DNA of 64,000 nucleotides from Pseudomonadota bacterium (GCA_023451375.1 JAEXZS010000010.1:62001-126000), one strand, 5' to 3'; positions 1 to 10,244 are shown, numbered from the stretch's first letter. A program made the numbers and translations. Notes: a model not told the origin generated them from the letters alone.

Positions 1-442
1 CCTTGGCGAACTCCTCCCAGGTCAGGTCCGACTTCACCGGCACCGGCATGAAGCGCCGCGCGGCGTTCACCTCGCGGATGATGGCGCGGCGCCGCTCCAC
101 CGTGTCGGGCAGCAGGCGGCCCAGCAGGTCCAGCGTCTGGTCCAGGTCCTTGGTCTCGTCGCGCAGCACCAGGACACGGAAGCTGGGCCGGTTGCCGGCG
201 ACGACAACGCCGTTACGGTCCTTGATCAGGCCGCGCGGCGGCGGAACCAGGCGGAAGTTGAACTGGTTCTGCGTCGCCAGGGTCGCATACTCCTGCGCCT
301 GTACGACCTGCAGCTGGCCCAGCCGGCCGATCAGGGCGACGATGCCCAGGCCGGTCAGGCCGCCCAGCACGAAGGTGCGCCTCAGGAAGGAGCCCTGGCG
401 CTCATTGACGTCGGAGAAGAAGATCGACGGTTCGCTGCTCAT
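1..442 (-). CDS. mrdA: Penicillin-binding protein 2, N-terminal part (cut by window edge)
   Basis: This is the N-terminal 147 codons of a class B penicillin-binding protein, the transpeptidase that crosslinks peptidoglycan during lateral growth with RodA and MreBCD. The start overlaps the mreD stop as ATGA. A short cytoplasmic tail is followed by a hydrophobic anchor at about residues 23-42. Then comes the PBP2 N-terminal segment with the family motif PPRGLIKDRNG at about residues 72-82, followed by GNRPSF. The catalytic transpeptidase domain lies outside the window. It is the last gene seen of the mreC-mreD-mrdA unit, and rodA would be expected next. Identity rests on the motif and the gene order. 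Confidence 0.93.
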   Translation of the reverse strand, partial: MSSEPSIFFSDVNERQGSFLRRTFVLGGLTGLGIVALIGRLGQLQVVQAQEYATLATQNQFNFRLVPPPRGLIKDRNGVVVAGNRPSFRVLVLRDETKDLDQTLDLLGRLLPDTVERRRAIIREVNAARRFMPVPVKSDLTWEEFAK

Positions 443-957
443 CGGAATCTCGTGTCCCCGTCGTCGAACCGCTCGATCAGCCAGTTGGCGATCGGGTACA
501 GCAGCAGGGTGGGGATCACCTGGGCCGCCAGGGGCCAGATCGCCGCCGGATTGCCGACCCGCAGCGCCACGATGACATAGGCCAGGGCGAACGCTCCCAG
601 GGTGCAGATCGCATAGGCCGCGAAACGGACCAGACCCTCATGGCCGGCCAGCAGGTGCCGCGTGAACAGGACGGTCGCATAGACGCCCATCAGGCACAGC
701 GGCCACAGCCCCAGCGGCCCGCCCCAGAACAGATCCAGGAACACTCCCGTCCCGAACAGCACCGCCGGCCCGATCATCGAGGGGCGGATCAGCGGCCAGG
801 CGAAGGCCAGCACCATCGGTATCACGGGCTCCGGCAGATACAGGCCGAACAGCGAAGCTGGAGTGCCGAGGACGAGGGTGGCGGCGAGCGCCGCGAGGGC
901 CGGATAGAGGATCCACTGCAGGGGTCCGACGACGCGGACCGCGGCCGGCCGTCTCAC
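439..957 (-). CDS. mreD: Rod shape-determining protein MreD
   Basis: This 172-residue integral membrane protein belongs to the elongasome that links MreB filaments to periplasmic wall synthesis. About five hydrophobic segments are visible, beginning with PLQWILYPALAALAATLVLG and including VFLDLFWGGPLGLWPL, the typical MreD pattern. A GTG start was chosen at 957 because it overlaps the mreC stop (GTGA), and the 3' end overlaps mrdA by ATGA, so the three genes look translationally coupled. Reading frames extending upstream of this GTG lie inside mreC and have no membrane character. Confidence 0.9.
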   Translation of the reverse strand: MRRPAAVRVVGPLQWILYPALAALAATLVLGTPASLFGLYLPEPVIPMVLAFAWPLIRPSMIGPAVLFGTGVFLDLFWGGPLGLWPLCLMGVYATVLFTRHLLAGHEGLVRFAAYAICTLGAFALAYVIVALRVGNPAAIWPLAAQVIPTLLLYPIANWLIERFDDGDTRFR

Positions 958-2057
958 GTCCCGTCCCCCGTCTGCGGCTGAGGCGCCGGCGCCGGCCCGG
1001 CGGGTGCTGCGTTCGACGTCGCGGCCGCCGCAGCGTTCGCCCGGGCTTGGTCGCGCGCGGTCCTCACCGCCTCGGCGCGTTCTCTTTCGGTCTCGGCGGC
1101 GGCGCGGCGGCGCGCGGCCGCGTCGGCGATCTGCGCCGCCTGCTCCGGCGTCGGTTCCGGCGCGGTCTGCAGGCCGGCCAACGGCGGCGCATTGAGCGCC
1201 TCCGGACTGACCAGTTGGGCGAAGTTCTGGAACAGCAGGATGCGGACGTAGTCGATCGCGCCCCGATCGCTGTACAGCTTGACGCGCCAGGCTCCGTCGA
1301 CCCCGCGCGCGACCACCCCGACCGGCAGGCCGCGCGGCACGCCGCCGCCGTCGCCCGAGGTCACCACCCGGTCGCCAGGCTGCAGTGATCCCGCGCCGCG
1401 CACATAGTCCAGGCGTGGATTGTCGCCGCCGTCGCCCACCAGGACGGCGCGCGCGTCCGTCCGCGCGATCAGCACCGGCACCCGCGACGCCACGTCGGTC
1501 AGCAGCACCATCCGGCTGACATCGCGGGTGACGCCGGACACGCGACCCGTCAGTCCGAACTCGTTCATCACCGGATTGCCGATGCGCACGCCCTTGCCGG
1601 CGCCGGCGTCCAGCAGCCGCGCCCGATTGAACGGCCCCCGCGCGTCTGAGATGGCCCGCGCCGTCACCATCGGCAGCGGCGGCTCCGTCCTCAGGCCCAT
1701 CATGGCCTCGTAGCGGCTGTTGACGTTCTTCAGCGCGATGGCCTCGTCTCGCCACGCGCGCAGGTCGGCGATCTCGGCTTTCAGCCGCCGGTTCTCGGAC
1801 ACGGCGAAGAAGTAGCCGCCGATATAGTCGCTCACGGCGCCGACCCAGCGCACCGGCGCGGACAAGACGCCGCCGGCCGGCGCGACCACGGTCTCGAACC
1901 CGCCGCGCACCGCGCCGTAGCTGGTTTCGCTCTCAGGCGTCCGGCGATCGCTGATCAGCAGCAGCACGGCCCCGATGATCGCGACCACGACCACCACGGC
2001 CGCCGTCCATGTCAGCGGCACCTTGATATTTTCGAAGGGGCCGTCGCGAAACGCCAC
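954..2057 (-). CDS. mreC: Rod shape-determining protein MreC
   Basis: This 367-residue bitopic protein is the periplasmic scaffold of the elongasome. A cytoplasmic stub is followed by one membrane span (about residues 17-36, valine and isoleucine rich), then a coiled-coil stretch around residues 85-125 (ENRRLKAEIADLRAW) and the beta-rich MreC domain (VTARAISDARGPFNRARLLDAG; GLTGRVSGVT). The last 70 residues are a low-complexity Ala/Pro/Arg/Glu tail, an extension often seen in Caulobacterales MreC. It lies about 120 bp downstream of mreB and overlaps mreD, consistent with the conserved mreBCD order. Confidence 0.95.
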   Translation of the reverse strand: MAFRDGPFENIKVPLTWTAAVVVVVAIIGAVLLLISDRRTPESETSYGAVRGGFETVVAPAGGVLSAPVRWVGAVSDYIGGYFFAVSENRRLKAEIADLRAWRDEAIALKNVNSRYEAMMGLRTEPPLPMVTARAISDARGPFNRARLLDAGAGKGVRIGNPVMNEFGLTGRVSGVTRDVSRMVLLTDVASRVPVLIARTDARAVLVGDGGDNPRLDYVRGAGSLQPGDRVVTSGDGGGVPRGLPVGVVARGVDGAWRVKLYSDRGAIDYVRILLFQNFAQLVSPEALNAPPLAGLQTAPEPTPEQAAQIADAAARRRAAAETERERAEAVRTARDQARANAAAAATSNAAPAGPAPAPQPQTGDGT

Positions 2058-2176
2058 GGGCGACCTGCCAATCAGAGGGTTGGAATCGGCGGACTCAGTA
2101 CGCCTGCTGGCCTGCCTATCGCAAAATCAGGGCCGGAATGAAACCGGCATCACGAAGGCCTGAAAGCGTTGCGGCT

Positions 2177-3217
2177 TCAGAAGGCGGCGTCGAGGACGCC
2201 CTTCATCCAGCGCGGATGCTCCAGCACCCGGCCACAGCCCACGGCCACGCACGACAGCGGGTCGTCGGCGACCGAGACCGGCAGGCCGGTGTGGTCGCGG
2301 ATCTCCACGTCCAGGCCGCGCAGCAGGGCGCCGCCGCCGGTCAGCATGATGCCCTTGTCGGCGATGTCGGCGGCCAGTTCGGGCGGCGTGGCCTCCAGCG
2401 CGACCTTCACGGCTTCTATGATCTGGGTCACCGGCTCGGCCAGGGCCTCTGCGGCCTGCCGCTCGGAGATGCGGACCTCGCGCGGCACGCCCTGCATCAG
2501 GTCGCGGCCCTTAACCTCGATCGACAGGCCCTCGCCGTCGGCCGGGATGCGGGCGGTGCCGATATCCTTCTTGATGCGCTCGGCGGTCGTCTCGCCGATC
2601 AGCAGGTTATGGTTGCGGCGCATGTAGCTGATGATGCTGTCGTCCATCTTGTCGCCGCCGACGCGGACCGAACGCGAATAGACGATGCCGGACAGCGACA
2701 GCACGGCCACTTCGGTCGTCCCGCCCCCGATGTCCACGACCATGGAGCCGGTCGGCTCGTGGATCGGCAGGCCCGCGCCGATCGCGGCCGCCATCGGCTC
2801 GTCGATCAGGCCCACGCGACGCGCGCCGGCGTTCAGGCAGCTGTCGTTGATGGCCCGGCGCTCGACCGCCGTCGCGCCGGACGGCACGCAGACGATGATC
2901 TTCGGATTCACGAACCCCTTGCGGTTATGCACCTTGCGGATGAAGTGCTTGATCATCTCCTCGGCGACTTCGAAGTCGGCGATGACCCCGTCCCGCATCG
3001 GGCGGATGGCTTCCATGTGGCCCGGCGTCCGGCCCAGCATCTGCTTGGCCTCTATTCCGACGGCGTGGACGATCTTGCGACCGCCGACGTTCCTCAGCGC
3101 CACGACCGACGGCTCGTTCAGCACGATGCCCTTGCCCTTCTGGTAGATCAGGGTGTTGGCGGTGCCCAGGTCCATCGCGATGTCGTTCGAGATCGCGCCG
3201 AAGAGGGAAAAGCTCAT
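2177..3217 (-). CDS. mreB: Rod shape-determining protein MreB (bacterial actin)
   Basis: This 346-residue actin homologue forms membrane-associated filaments that position lateral wall synthesis. The nucleotide-binding motifs are clear: the phosphate-1 loop DLGTAN at residues 16-21, the phosphate-2 loop DIGGGTT at 162-168, and the adenosine-binding TGGGALLRG near the C terminus. The N terminus MSFSLFG carries an amphipathic start typical of MreB. The frame is open for another 49 codons upstream, but only the start at 3217 gives the usual family length. No strong Shine-Dalgarno sequence precedes it. It is followed by mreC-mreD-mrdA. Confidence 0.97.
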   Translation of the reverse strand: MSFSLFGAISNDIAMDLGTANTLIYQKGKGIVLNEPSVVALRNVGGRKIVHAVGIEAKQMLGRTPGHMEAIRPMRDGVIADFEVAEEMIKHFIRKVHNRKGFVNPKIIVCVPSGATAVERRAINDSCLNAGARRVGLIDEPMAAAIGAGLPIHEPTGSMVVDIGGGTTEVAVLSLSGIVYSRSVRVGGDKMDDSIISYMRRNHNLLIGETTAERIKKDIGTARIPADGEGLSIEVKGRDLMQGVPREVRISERQAAEALAEPVTQIIEAVKVALEATPPELAADIADKGIMLTGGGALLRGLDVEIRDHTGLPVSVADDPLSCVAVGCGRVLEHPRWMKGVLDAAF

Positions 3218-3412
3218 GGGAAAAGATACCGTTGTTCTTTGGCCGAGGGCGTCTGTTGTCGCAGTCGACTTGGCGACGCCCACGCGTCGGGGATCCCCTC
3301 CCCCGTCCGCGTCCTGATCGTCTTCGCCACGCCTACTGAAGCCCGTTTGCCCGCATGCGGACACGATAGCAAGCCCCGATAACGGCCTCGTCAGCTTGAC
3401 GGTTGACAGCCC

Positions 3413-3838
3413 TCAGGCGGCTCGGTCGATGGTCGTCGCGACCAGGGGATAAAGCTCGCGTTCCTCGCGATCGCATCGGCGCGCGAGGGCCTCCATCAGG
3501 CTGCCCGTCGCCGCCCTGAATCGGGCCGGCTCACGGTGAATCGCCTCGACTGACCACACTGTCAGATGATCGCGCCAGGCCTCGCTGACGCCGCCCACAT
3601 CCTCCATGCAGTCGGCGATGACGGCGCGCGCCGCCGGATGGGCGGCGGCCATTAGGGCGGGCATCAGTTCGAGATCCTCGATCTCCAGGTGCAGGCCCAG
3701 CACGCGGTCCAGCCGCTCCAGCACGAGCCGGACTTCGCTCGCGTCTTCGCGCGTGTGCAACTCGCTCGCCAGGCCGACCACCCGGCTGGTCAGCCGGACG
3801 ATGGCGCGGTGCTGGCCGTACAGCTTCTGAAAATCCAT
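3413..3838 (-). CDS. Haemerythrin-like (HHE) domain protein
   Basis: This small protein of 141 residues is predicted to be all-helical, with histidines and acidic residues spaced as in haemerythrin-type four-helix bundles: QHRAIV near the N terminus, GLHLEIEDLELMP in the middle, WRDHLTVW and a final REERELYPL. Such domains bind a di-iron centre or sense oxygen and nitrosative stress, and which of these applies here cannot be told. The start at 3838 is preceded by a GGAGGTGGAG ribosome-binding sequence. A GTG seven codons upstream would place that site inside the coding region. It stands alone between mreB and a TVP38-type gene. Confidence 0.6.
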   Translation of the reverse strand: MDFQKLYGQHRAIVRLTSRVVGLASELHTREDASEVRLVLERLDRVLGLHLEIEDLELMPALMAAAHPAARAVIADCMEDVGGVSEAWRDHLTVWSVEAIHREPARFRAATGSLMEALARRCDREERELYPLVATTIDRAA

Positions 3839-3914
3839 TACGCTACTCCACCTCCGCACAAGTGCCGTGGAGGCGTGAAGACCGCCTGAACCGGCGACTA
3901 GGGGATAGTCCTGA

Positions 3915-3969
3915 TCAGTCGCCCACGTCAGTCGCCCCCCGTCAGTCGCCCCGGGTCAGTCGCCCCGGG
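3915..3969. repeat. Four-copy 13-14 bp tandem repeat at a gene end
   Basis: Four successive units beginning TCAGTCGCCC start at 3915, 3928, 3942 and 3956. They differ only in the last few bases (CACG, CCCCG, CCGGG, CCGGG). The last unit contains the stop codon of the membrane protein gene that ends at 3956, so the stop-codon region has apparently been copied downstream of itself. Replication slippage is the simplest explanation. Confidence 0.8.
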
Positions 3970-4669
3970 CGGTCTCCCGTCGCCGCACGATCTCCCGCAC
4001 CGTCAGCATCAGCCCCAGCCAGGCGAAGGCGACGCCCGCCAGGATGGCCGAGGTCCACACACCGTCGCCGCTGACCGCCGTCATGAACGAACCGCCGAAG
4101 AAGGCCACCAGCGCGGTCTTGGGCAGAACGCCAAGGGCGCACCCGCTTAGGAACAGCGGAAAGGACGCGCGGGCCGCGCCGAACGCCATGTTGACGACGA
4201 TGAAGGGCGCCGAGGGCACGTTGCGGATCATGAAGCTGGCGTAGAAGGCGTTCTTGCCCACGAACCGCGTCAGCCGCCCGATGGTGCGACCTCCGTGCCG
4301 CGCCAGAAGGCGCGCCGTCGGTCCCCGCCCCATCCAGTAGGTCACGCCGGCCGACGCCACCGTCGCGATCCAGCTGTACAGGAAGCCGAACCACGGCCCG
4401 AACGCCACCACGCAGGCGGCGATCAGGATGAACTGGGGCGCGCCGAAGAGGGCGGCGATCGTGAACACCACGATGGTGACGGGCAGTCCCCAGGGTCCGT
4501 GCCGAAATCCGCCGAGCCAGGCCTCCAGCTGCGCCTCCGCGCCCAGGCCCAGCTGCGTTTTGCCCACGGCGAACAGGGCGATCATCGCGCCGAGCAACAA
4601 CGCCGTCGCCAGCGCCGCACGCCAGCGACGCGCCTCCATGTTGGACAGGAAGTCGAGGAGCCAGCGCAT
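3956..4669 (-). CDS. TVP38/TMEM64 (VTT domain) family membrane protein
   Basis: This 237-residue protein of the SNARE-associated/DedA-like superfamily has an N-terminal hydrophobic segment (about residues 18-38) and the VTT core. The core begins near residue 60 with the re-entrant-like stretch LFGAPQFILIAACVVAFGPWFG, followed by GVTYWMGRG and FMIRNVPSAPFIVVNMAFG, and a final transmembrane helix. Members are inner-membrane proteins linked to lipid scrambling or proton-dependent transport, and the substrate here is unknown. It is divergent from aatA. Its stop codon lies in the tandem repeat at 3915-3969. Confidence 0.8.
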   Translation of the reverse strand: MRWLLDFLSNMEARRWRAALATALLLGAMIALFAVGKTQLGLGAEAQLEAWLGGFRHGPWGLPVTIVVFTIAALFGAPQFILIAACVVAFGPWFGFLYSWIATVASAGVTYWMGRGPTARLLARHGGRTIGRLTRFVGKNAFYASFMIRNVPSAPFIVVNMAFGAARASFPLFLSGCALGVLPKTALVAFFGGSFMTAVSGDGVWTSAILAGVAFAWLGLMLTVREIVRRRETARGD

Positions 4670-4792
4670 CAGCCGCGCGCCTTATCACCCGATCCGCGCA
4701 TTAGCGAGCGTCGACGCATTGTCCCGGCGGGCGACCGCGCGTAAGGAACCTCGCCTCCCCGGCAAGAAACTTCCACGATCGACGGGAAAATC

Positions 4793-5998
<1,206 letters not shown>

Positions 5999-6022
5999 TC
6001 GAGCGAACACGTCCTGAAACGG

Positions 6023-6052
6023 AAACGGCGGCTCCATTCGGAGCCGCCGTTT
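6023..6052 (+). terminator. Rho-independent terminator of aatA
   Basis: A 13-bp perfect stem (arms 6023-6035 and 6040-6052, AAACGGCGGCTCC with its complement) closes a four-base ATTC loop and is followed by further T residues to 6054. It begins 25 bp after the aatA stop. Because of the A/T ends it may also stop transcription from secF on the other strand. Confidence 0.9.
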
Positions 6053-6073
6053 TTCATTGCCGCAAGCAGACGA

Positions 6074-7063
6074 TCAGGGCCGACTGGCCATGCCCAGCTT
6101 GATAGGCTTGGCCTCGTCGCTGGAGCCGCCGCGCTTCACGCCCCACAGCAGGATCACCGGCGCGCCGACATAGATCGACGAATAGGTGCCGATGATGATG
6201 CCGAACATCAGGGCGATGGAGAAGCCGAACAGCGCCTCGCCGCCCCAGATGGCCAGCGCCGCCAGCACCATGACGGCCGTGCCGCCGGTGATGATGGTCC
6301 GCGTCAGGGTCTCGTTCAGCGACAGGTCGATCACGTCCCGTAGCGGCATCGACTTGTACTTGCGCAGGTTCTCGCGCAGGCGGTCGAAAACCACGACGGT
6401 GTCGTTCATCGAATAGCCGATGATGGTCAGGATGGCCGCCACCATGTTCAGGCTGAACTCGAGCCGGAACAGCACGATCAGGCCGAAGGTCAGGATCACG
6501 TCGTGCAGCAGGCCGATCACGGCACCGAAGCCGAACTGCGGCTCGAAGCGGAACCAGATATAGAGGAACATCAGCAGCACGGCGACCCCCAGGGCCATCA
6601 GGCCGGAGGTGAACAACTCGCCCGAGACCTTGGAGCCGACGACGCTGACGCCGGAATAGCTGACCTGTCCGATCGCCTCCGATACGGCGCTCTCGACCTG
6701 GCGCACGACCTGCGTCTGATCGCGGCCTTCAGGGATCTGGAAGCGCAGGATCGCGGTGGAACCGTCATTGGCGTTGGTGTCGCGCCGGGCGATGCCCTGC
6801 ACCTGCACGTCGCCGAGGTTCAAGCCGCTGACGGCCTCGCGCACCTGGTCAAGCGCGATCACCTGGCCGGCGGGCTTGGACACCTCCATCGAGGCGCCGC
6901 CCCTGAAGTCGATGCCCATGTTCAGGCCCGGATAGAAGCAGCCGATGATCGACGCCACGCACAGGATCACCGACAGGACGCCTGCGGCCTTCGCGTATTT
7001 GACGAAATGGAAATTCGTCTTCTGCGGCAGCACTTTGATGAGGGGCCATCCACGCATCGCCAT
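6074..7063 (-). CDS. secF: Protein translocase subunit SecF
   Basis: This protein of about 329 residues forms, with SecD, the proton-driven accessory complex that helps pull preproteins through SecYEG. One N-terminal transmembrane helix is followed by the periplasmic domain (NMGIDFRGGASMEVS is the SecD/SecF signature) and five further helices, including TIIGYSMNDTVVVFDRLREN. The ATG at 7063 shares a base with the secD stop (TGATG). A GTG one codon upstream is an alternative. Operon order is yajC-secD-secF. Confidence 0.96.
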   Translation of the reverse strand: MAMRGWPLIKVLPQKTNFHFVKYAKAAGVLSVILCVASIIGCFYPGLNMGIDFRGGASMEVSKPAGQVIALDQVREAVSGLNLGDVQVQGIARRDTNANDGSTAILRFQIPEGRDQTQVVRQVESAVSEAIGQVSYSGVSVVGSKVSGELFTSGLMALGVAVLLMFLYIWFRFEPQFGFGAVIGLLHDVILTFGLIVLFRLEFSLNMVAAILTIIGYSMNDTVVVFDRLRENLRKYKSMPLRDVIDLSLNETLTRTIITGGTAVMVLAALAIWGGEALFGFSIALMFGIIIGTYSSIYVGAPVILLWGVKRGGSSDEAKPIKLGMASRP

Positions 7064-8655
7064 CACTCCGCGATCGGCAGTTTTTTGGGCCTGGCCGTCT
7101 TCAGCCAGTAGGACAGCAGGACCTGCGACACCATCACCGCCGAGAACATCGAGGTGAAGACGCCGATCGTCAGGGTCCAGGCGAAGCCGCGCACCGGGCC
7201 GGCCCCGAAGATGAACATGATGCCCGCGGCGACCAGGGTGGTCAGGTTGGCGTCGATGATGGTGCCCATGGCCTTGTTGAAGCCGGCGTCCATGCTGGCG
7301 ATGACGCTGCGGCCCGCACGGGCCTCGTCGCGCATCCGCTCATAGATCAGCACGTTGGCGTCCACCGCCACGGCGAAGGTCAGGATCAGACCGGCGATGC
7401 CGGGCAGGGTCAGGGTCGCCTGGGTCAGCGACATGGCGGCGATGATCAGCACCCCGTTCAGGATCAGGCCCAGCACCGAGACGCCGCCGAACAGGAACCC
7501 GTAGGCCAGGATCATGAAGACCACGATGATGGCGAAGCCGATGGCGGTCGAAAGGGCGCCGGCCGCCACGGCGTCCGCTCCCAGCTCCGCCGTCACGACC
7601 CGGCGCTCCTCCACGTTCAGCGGCGCCGGCAGGGCCCCGCCGTTCAGCAGGTTCACCAGGGTCGCGGCTTCCTCGATGCTGAACTGGCCGGTGATCTGAC
7701 CCGTGCCGCCGGTGATGGCGCCCTGGATCGTCGGGGCCGAGATGACCTTGCCGTCCAGGATGATGGCGAACGGCCGGCCGATGTTGGCTGCGGTCGCCTC
7801 GCCGAACCGGCGCGCGCCCGTGCCGTCGAAACGGAAGTCGATGGCCGGTCGGCCGCTCTGGTCCGCGCCGACGCTGGCGCGGGTCAGGTTCTCGCCGGAG
7901 ACCAGAACGCGCCGCTTGACCAGATAGGGCGTGCCCAGTTCGTCCTGCAGCAGTTGGGCGTCAGGCGGCACGCGCCCGGCCATGGCTTCCTGGATGGAGT
8001 TCTCGACGTCGACCATCTGGAAGGTCAGCTGCGCGGTCTGGCCGATCACCTCCTCCAGCTGGGTCGGATCGCTTTCGCCCGGCGCCTGGACCACGATGCG
8101 GTCGGCGCCCTGGCGGGTGATGGAGGGTTCGCGCGTGCCCAGGCTGTCGATCCGGCGGCGCACCACCTCGATGGACTGGTCGACCGCCGCGGCGCCCATG
8201 CCGTTCAGCGCGGCGTCCGTATAGACGAAGCGGATGCGGTTATCGCCCAGCCGGGTCGCCGTGCGCTCGACCTGGCCGCTCGGCCCCGGCGCGCCGGCCA
8301 GGGTGCGCAGCGCCTCGAAAGCCGCGTCCTGCTGCGCCGGATTGGCCAGGGTGACGATGACCCCGCCCTCCTCGCGCTGGAAGCCGCGGGTGCTGATCCC
8401 CGCTTCGTTCAGCGTGACCCGCACGTCCTCGACCAGATTGCTGATGCGGGCCTGACGCATCGCCGGCACGTCCACTTCCAGCAACAGATAGGACCCGCCC
8501 TGCAGGTCCAGTCCCAGGTTCAGCGTGTTCTTCGGCAGCCAGCCGGGCAGCGCCTCGCGCTGCGCCGGGCTCAGCAGGTTCGGATAGGCGAACAGGCAGC
8601 CGAAGATGACGGCGGCCACCACCAGAGTGACTTTCCAGCGCGAGAGCTGAACCAT
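7063..8655 (-). CDS. secD: Protein translocase subunit SecD
   Basis: This 530-residue RND-superfamily subunit of the Sec auxiliary complex has an N-terminal transmembrane helix and the signature GLDLQGGSYLLLEVD near residues 48-62. Its large periplasmic P1 domain carries the repeated motif VRRRIDSLGTREPSI. The C-terminal five-helix bundle contains FAVAVDANVLIYERMRDE, the conserved proton-path segment. It overlaps secF at its 3' end and lies 32 bp after yajC, so the three genes are almost certainly co-transcribed. Confidence 0.97.
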   Translation of the reverse strand: MVQLSRWKVTLVVAAVIFGCLFAYPNLLSPAQREALPGWLPKNTLNLGLDLQGGSYLLLEVDVPAMRQARISNLVEDVRVTLNEAGISTRGFQREEGGVIVTLANPAQQDAAFEALRTLAGAPGPSGQVERTATRLGDNRIRFVYTDAALNGMGAAAVDQSIEVVRRRIDSLGTREPSITRQGADRIVVQAPGESDPTQLEEVIGQTAQLTFQMVDVENSIQEAMAGRVPPDAQLLQDELGTPYLVKRRVLVSGENLTRASVGADQSGRPAIDFRFDGTGARRFGEATAANIGRPFAIILDGKVISAPTIQGAITGGTGQITGQFSIEEAATLVNLLNGGALPAPLNVEERRVVTAELGADAVAAGALSTAIGFAIIVVFMILAYGFLFGGVSVLGLILNGVLIIAAMSLTQATLTLPGIAGLILTFAVAVDANVLIYERMRDEARAGRSVIASMDAGFNKAMGTIIDANLTTLVAAGIMFIFGAGPVRGFAWTLTIGVFTSMFSAVMVSQVLLSYWLKTARPKKLPIAE

Positions 8656-8687
8656 TTGGGCGATCCCCGATCAGCGACAGGCGCGCG

Positions 8688-9005
8688 TCAAGCCTTGGAG
8701 TCGTTCGCCGCGATGGCGGTGCGGTTGCGGACCTCGGCGATCATCCCCTTGACCACGCGCACGTTGACGCTGGGCGCGATCTCCAGGTTCACCTCGCCCT
8801 CTTCGACGCGGCTCACCTTGCCGATCATGCCGCTGGACAGGACCACGGTGTCGCCGCGCTTCACCGCCGAAATGGCGGCTGCGTGTTCCTTGGCGCGCTT
8901 CTGCTGCGGGCGGATCAGCAGGAAGTAGAACAGGATGAAGATGGCGACGATCGGCAGGAACTGCATGATCACGGCCATCATGCCGCCGTCAGCGGGAGCG
9001 CCCAT
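8688..9005 (-). CDS. yajC: Preprotein translocase subunit YajC
   Basis: This 105-residue single-span protein associates with SecDF. A hydrophobic segment (IMQFLPIVAIFILFYFLLI) is followed at once by the hallmark RPQQKRAKEH, then a small SH3-like domain (GDTVVLSSGMIGKV). The start at 9005 was chosen because it is preceded by a GGAG at suitable distance and gives the usual family length. A start 16 codons upstream adds a non-conserved extension. It is the first gene of the yajC-secD-secF operon. Confidence 0.95.
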   Translation of the reverse strand: MGAPADGGMMAVIMQFLPIVAIFILFYFLLIRPQQKRAKEHAAAISAVKRGDTVVLSSGMIGKVSRVEEGEVNLEIAPSVNVRVVKGMIAEVRNRTAIAANDSKA

Positions 9006-9106
9006 GGAAATCTCCGAACACGGGGGGACAGCCCTCGTCGGCGCCCCAGTCAAAACGAGGCGCGGAACCTAGGGCCGGTCCCCTAAGAATGCAACGCGGC
9101 TAAGCG

Positions 9107-10138
9107 TCAGCGCGGCAACACCGTCAGCGGATCGATCGCCACCGGATCGTCGCCCTGCATGCGGCGCGTCTCGAAGTGGATCGAGGGCCGCCCGTCGCCG
9201 GCCGTCAGTCCGACCGTGCCGATCTGCTGGCCCTGGCGCACGTCGTCGCCGTCGTCCACCGTGGCCGAGCCCAGATGGCCGTAGACCGTGCGCCAGCCGT
9301 CGGCGTGGACGATCAGCACCGTCAGCCCCTGGCCCACCAGGTCGTCGCCGACGTAGGCCACGCGTCCCGGGGCCGCCGCCACGACGGCCGCGCCGGCCGA
9401 GGCGCCGATGTTGATCCCGTTGTTGCGCTCGCCCATGCCCATCGGCCCGAAGCGGCGCAGGATGTCTCCGCGCACCGGCCAGACCAGATTGGTCGAGCCG
9501 GGGGTCGCCGACGGCGTGGTCGCGGTCGACGGAGCAGGCCGCGTCTCGGCGGGCAGGGCCGGATTGCCCGACGGCGGCGGCGGGGGCGGAGGCGCCGAAC
9601 CATTCGGCACCAGCACGCCGCTGGGCGACGGCCCGGTGGCATAAGGATCCCGTCCGGTGTCCACCGCCGTGTCCGGCAGGATGATTCGCTGGCCCGGCGT
9701 GATCGCGCCGCGCGGTCCCAGTCCGTTCAGGTCGATCAGGGTCTGCACCGGCGTCTGGAAGCGTCGGCCGACCCCCGAGATGGTGTCGCCCGGCTGGATC
9801 CCATAAGCGGCGCCCGCCCGCACCGGTCCGGGGGCGGTCGCGGGCGGCGTGTAGGTCGGCTGCTGGGCCGGCGGCGTCAGGGCGACGGACGGCGGCAGGG
9901 TCCCGCCCTGGATGTCGCCCACCGGCGCGGTCGCGGCGGCGGGCGGCGGCTCCGTCGGCGCCGGCTGATAGGGCTGCCCCTGCGGCGGATAGCCCTGGGT
10001 CGGATAGGGCTGCTGGCCGGCGGCCGGCGCGGCCCGGGTCGAATAGCGCGGCTCGGACGGATAGCTGATGCAGGCCGCCAGGCTCGCCGCCGCCCCCGCG
10101 ATCGCGACCACTCTCATCCAGCCCGAAAATCCCGCCAC
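9107..10138 (-). CDS. NlpD-like lipoprotein, LysM plus degenerate M23 (LytM) domain
   Basis: This 343-residue envelope protein has a signal peptide ending in the lipobox LAAC (Cys23) and a long Pro/Gln/Ala-rich linker. A LysM peptidoglycan-binding domain spans about residues 113-155 (YGIQPGDTISGVGRRF), and a C-terminal LytM/M23 domain covers about 222-335. In the M23 domain the first zinc-ligand motif (HxGxD in active enzymes) reads NNGINIG, so the first His and the Asp are missing, while VYGHL and IHFE are kept. This resembles E. coli NlpD, which activates amidases instead of cutting peptidoglycan itself. It follows surE and pcm, the classical surE-pcm-nlpD order. Confidence 0.85.
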   Translation of the reverse strand: MAGFSGWMRVVAIAGAAASLAACISYPSEPRYSTRAAPAAGQQPYPTQGYPPQGQPYQPAPTEPPPAAATAPVGDIQGGTLPPSVALTPPAQQPTYTPPATAPGPVRAGAAYGIQPGDTISGVGRRFQTPVQTLIDLNGLGPRGAITPGQRIILPDTAVDTGRDPYATGPSPSGVLVPNGSAPPPPPPPSGNPALPAETRPAPSTATTPSATPGSTNLVWPVRGDILRRFGPMGMGERNNGINIGASAGAAVVAAAPGRVAYVGDDLVGQGLTVLIVHADGWRTVYGHLGSATVDDGDDVRQGQQIGTVGLTAGDGRPSIHFETRRMQGDDPVAIDPLTVLPR

Positions 10139-10244
10139 CGGCCGCTCCTCATACGGTTAAAACTCGCCCGCCCGGTGTGCCCCGTCGGCGCCGCCAAGCC
10201 AACCCCGCAATCGTCGCCGAATTTGGGCGTGAAGGTTAACAGCT

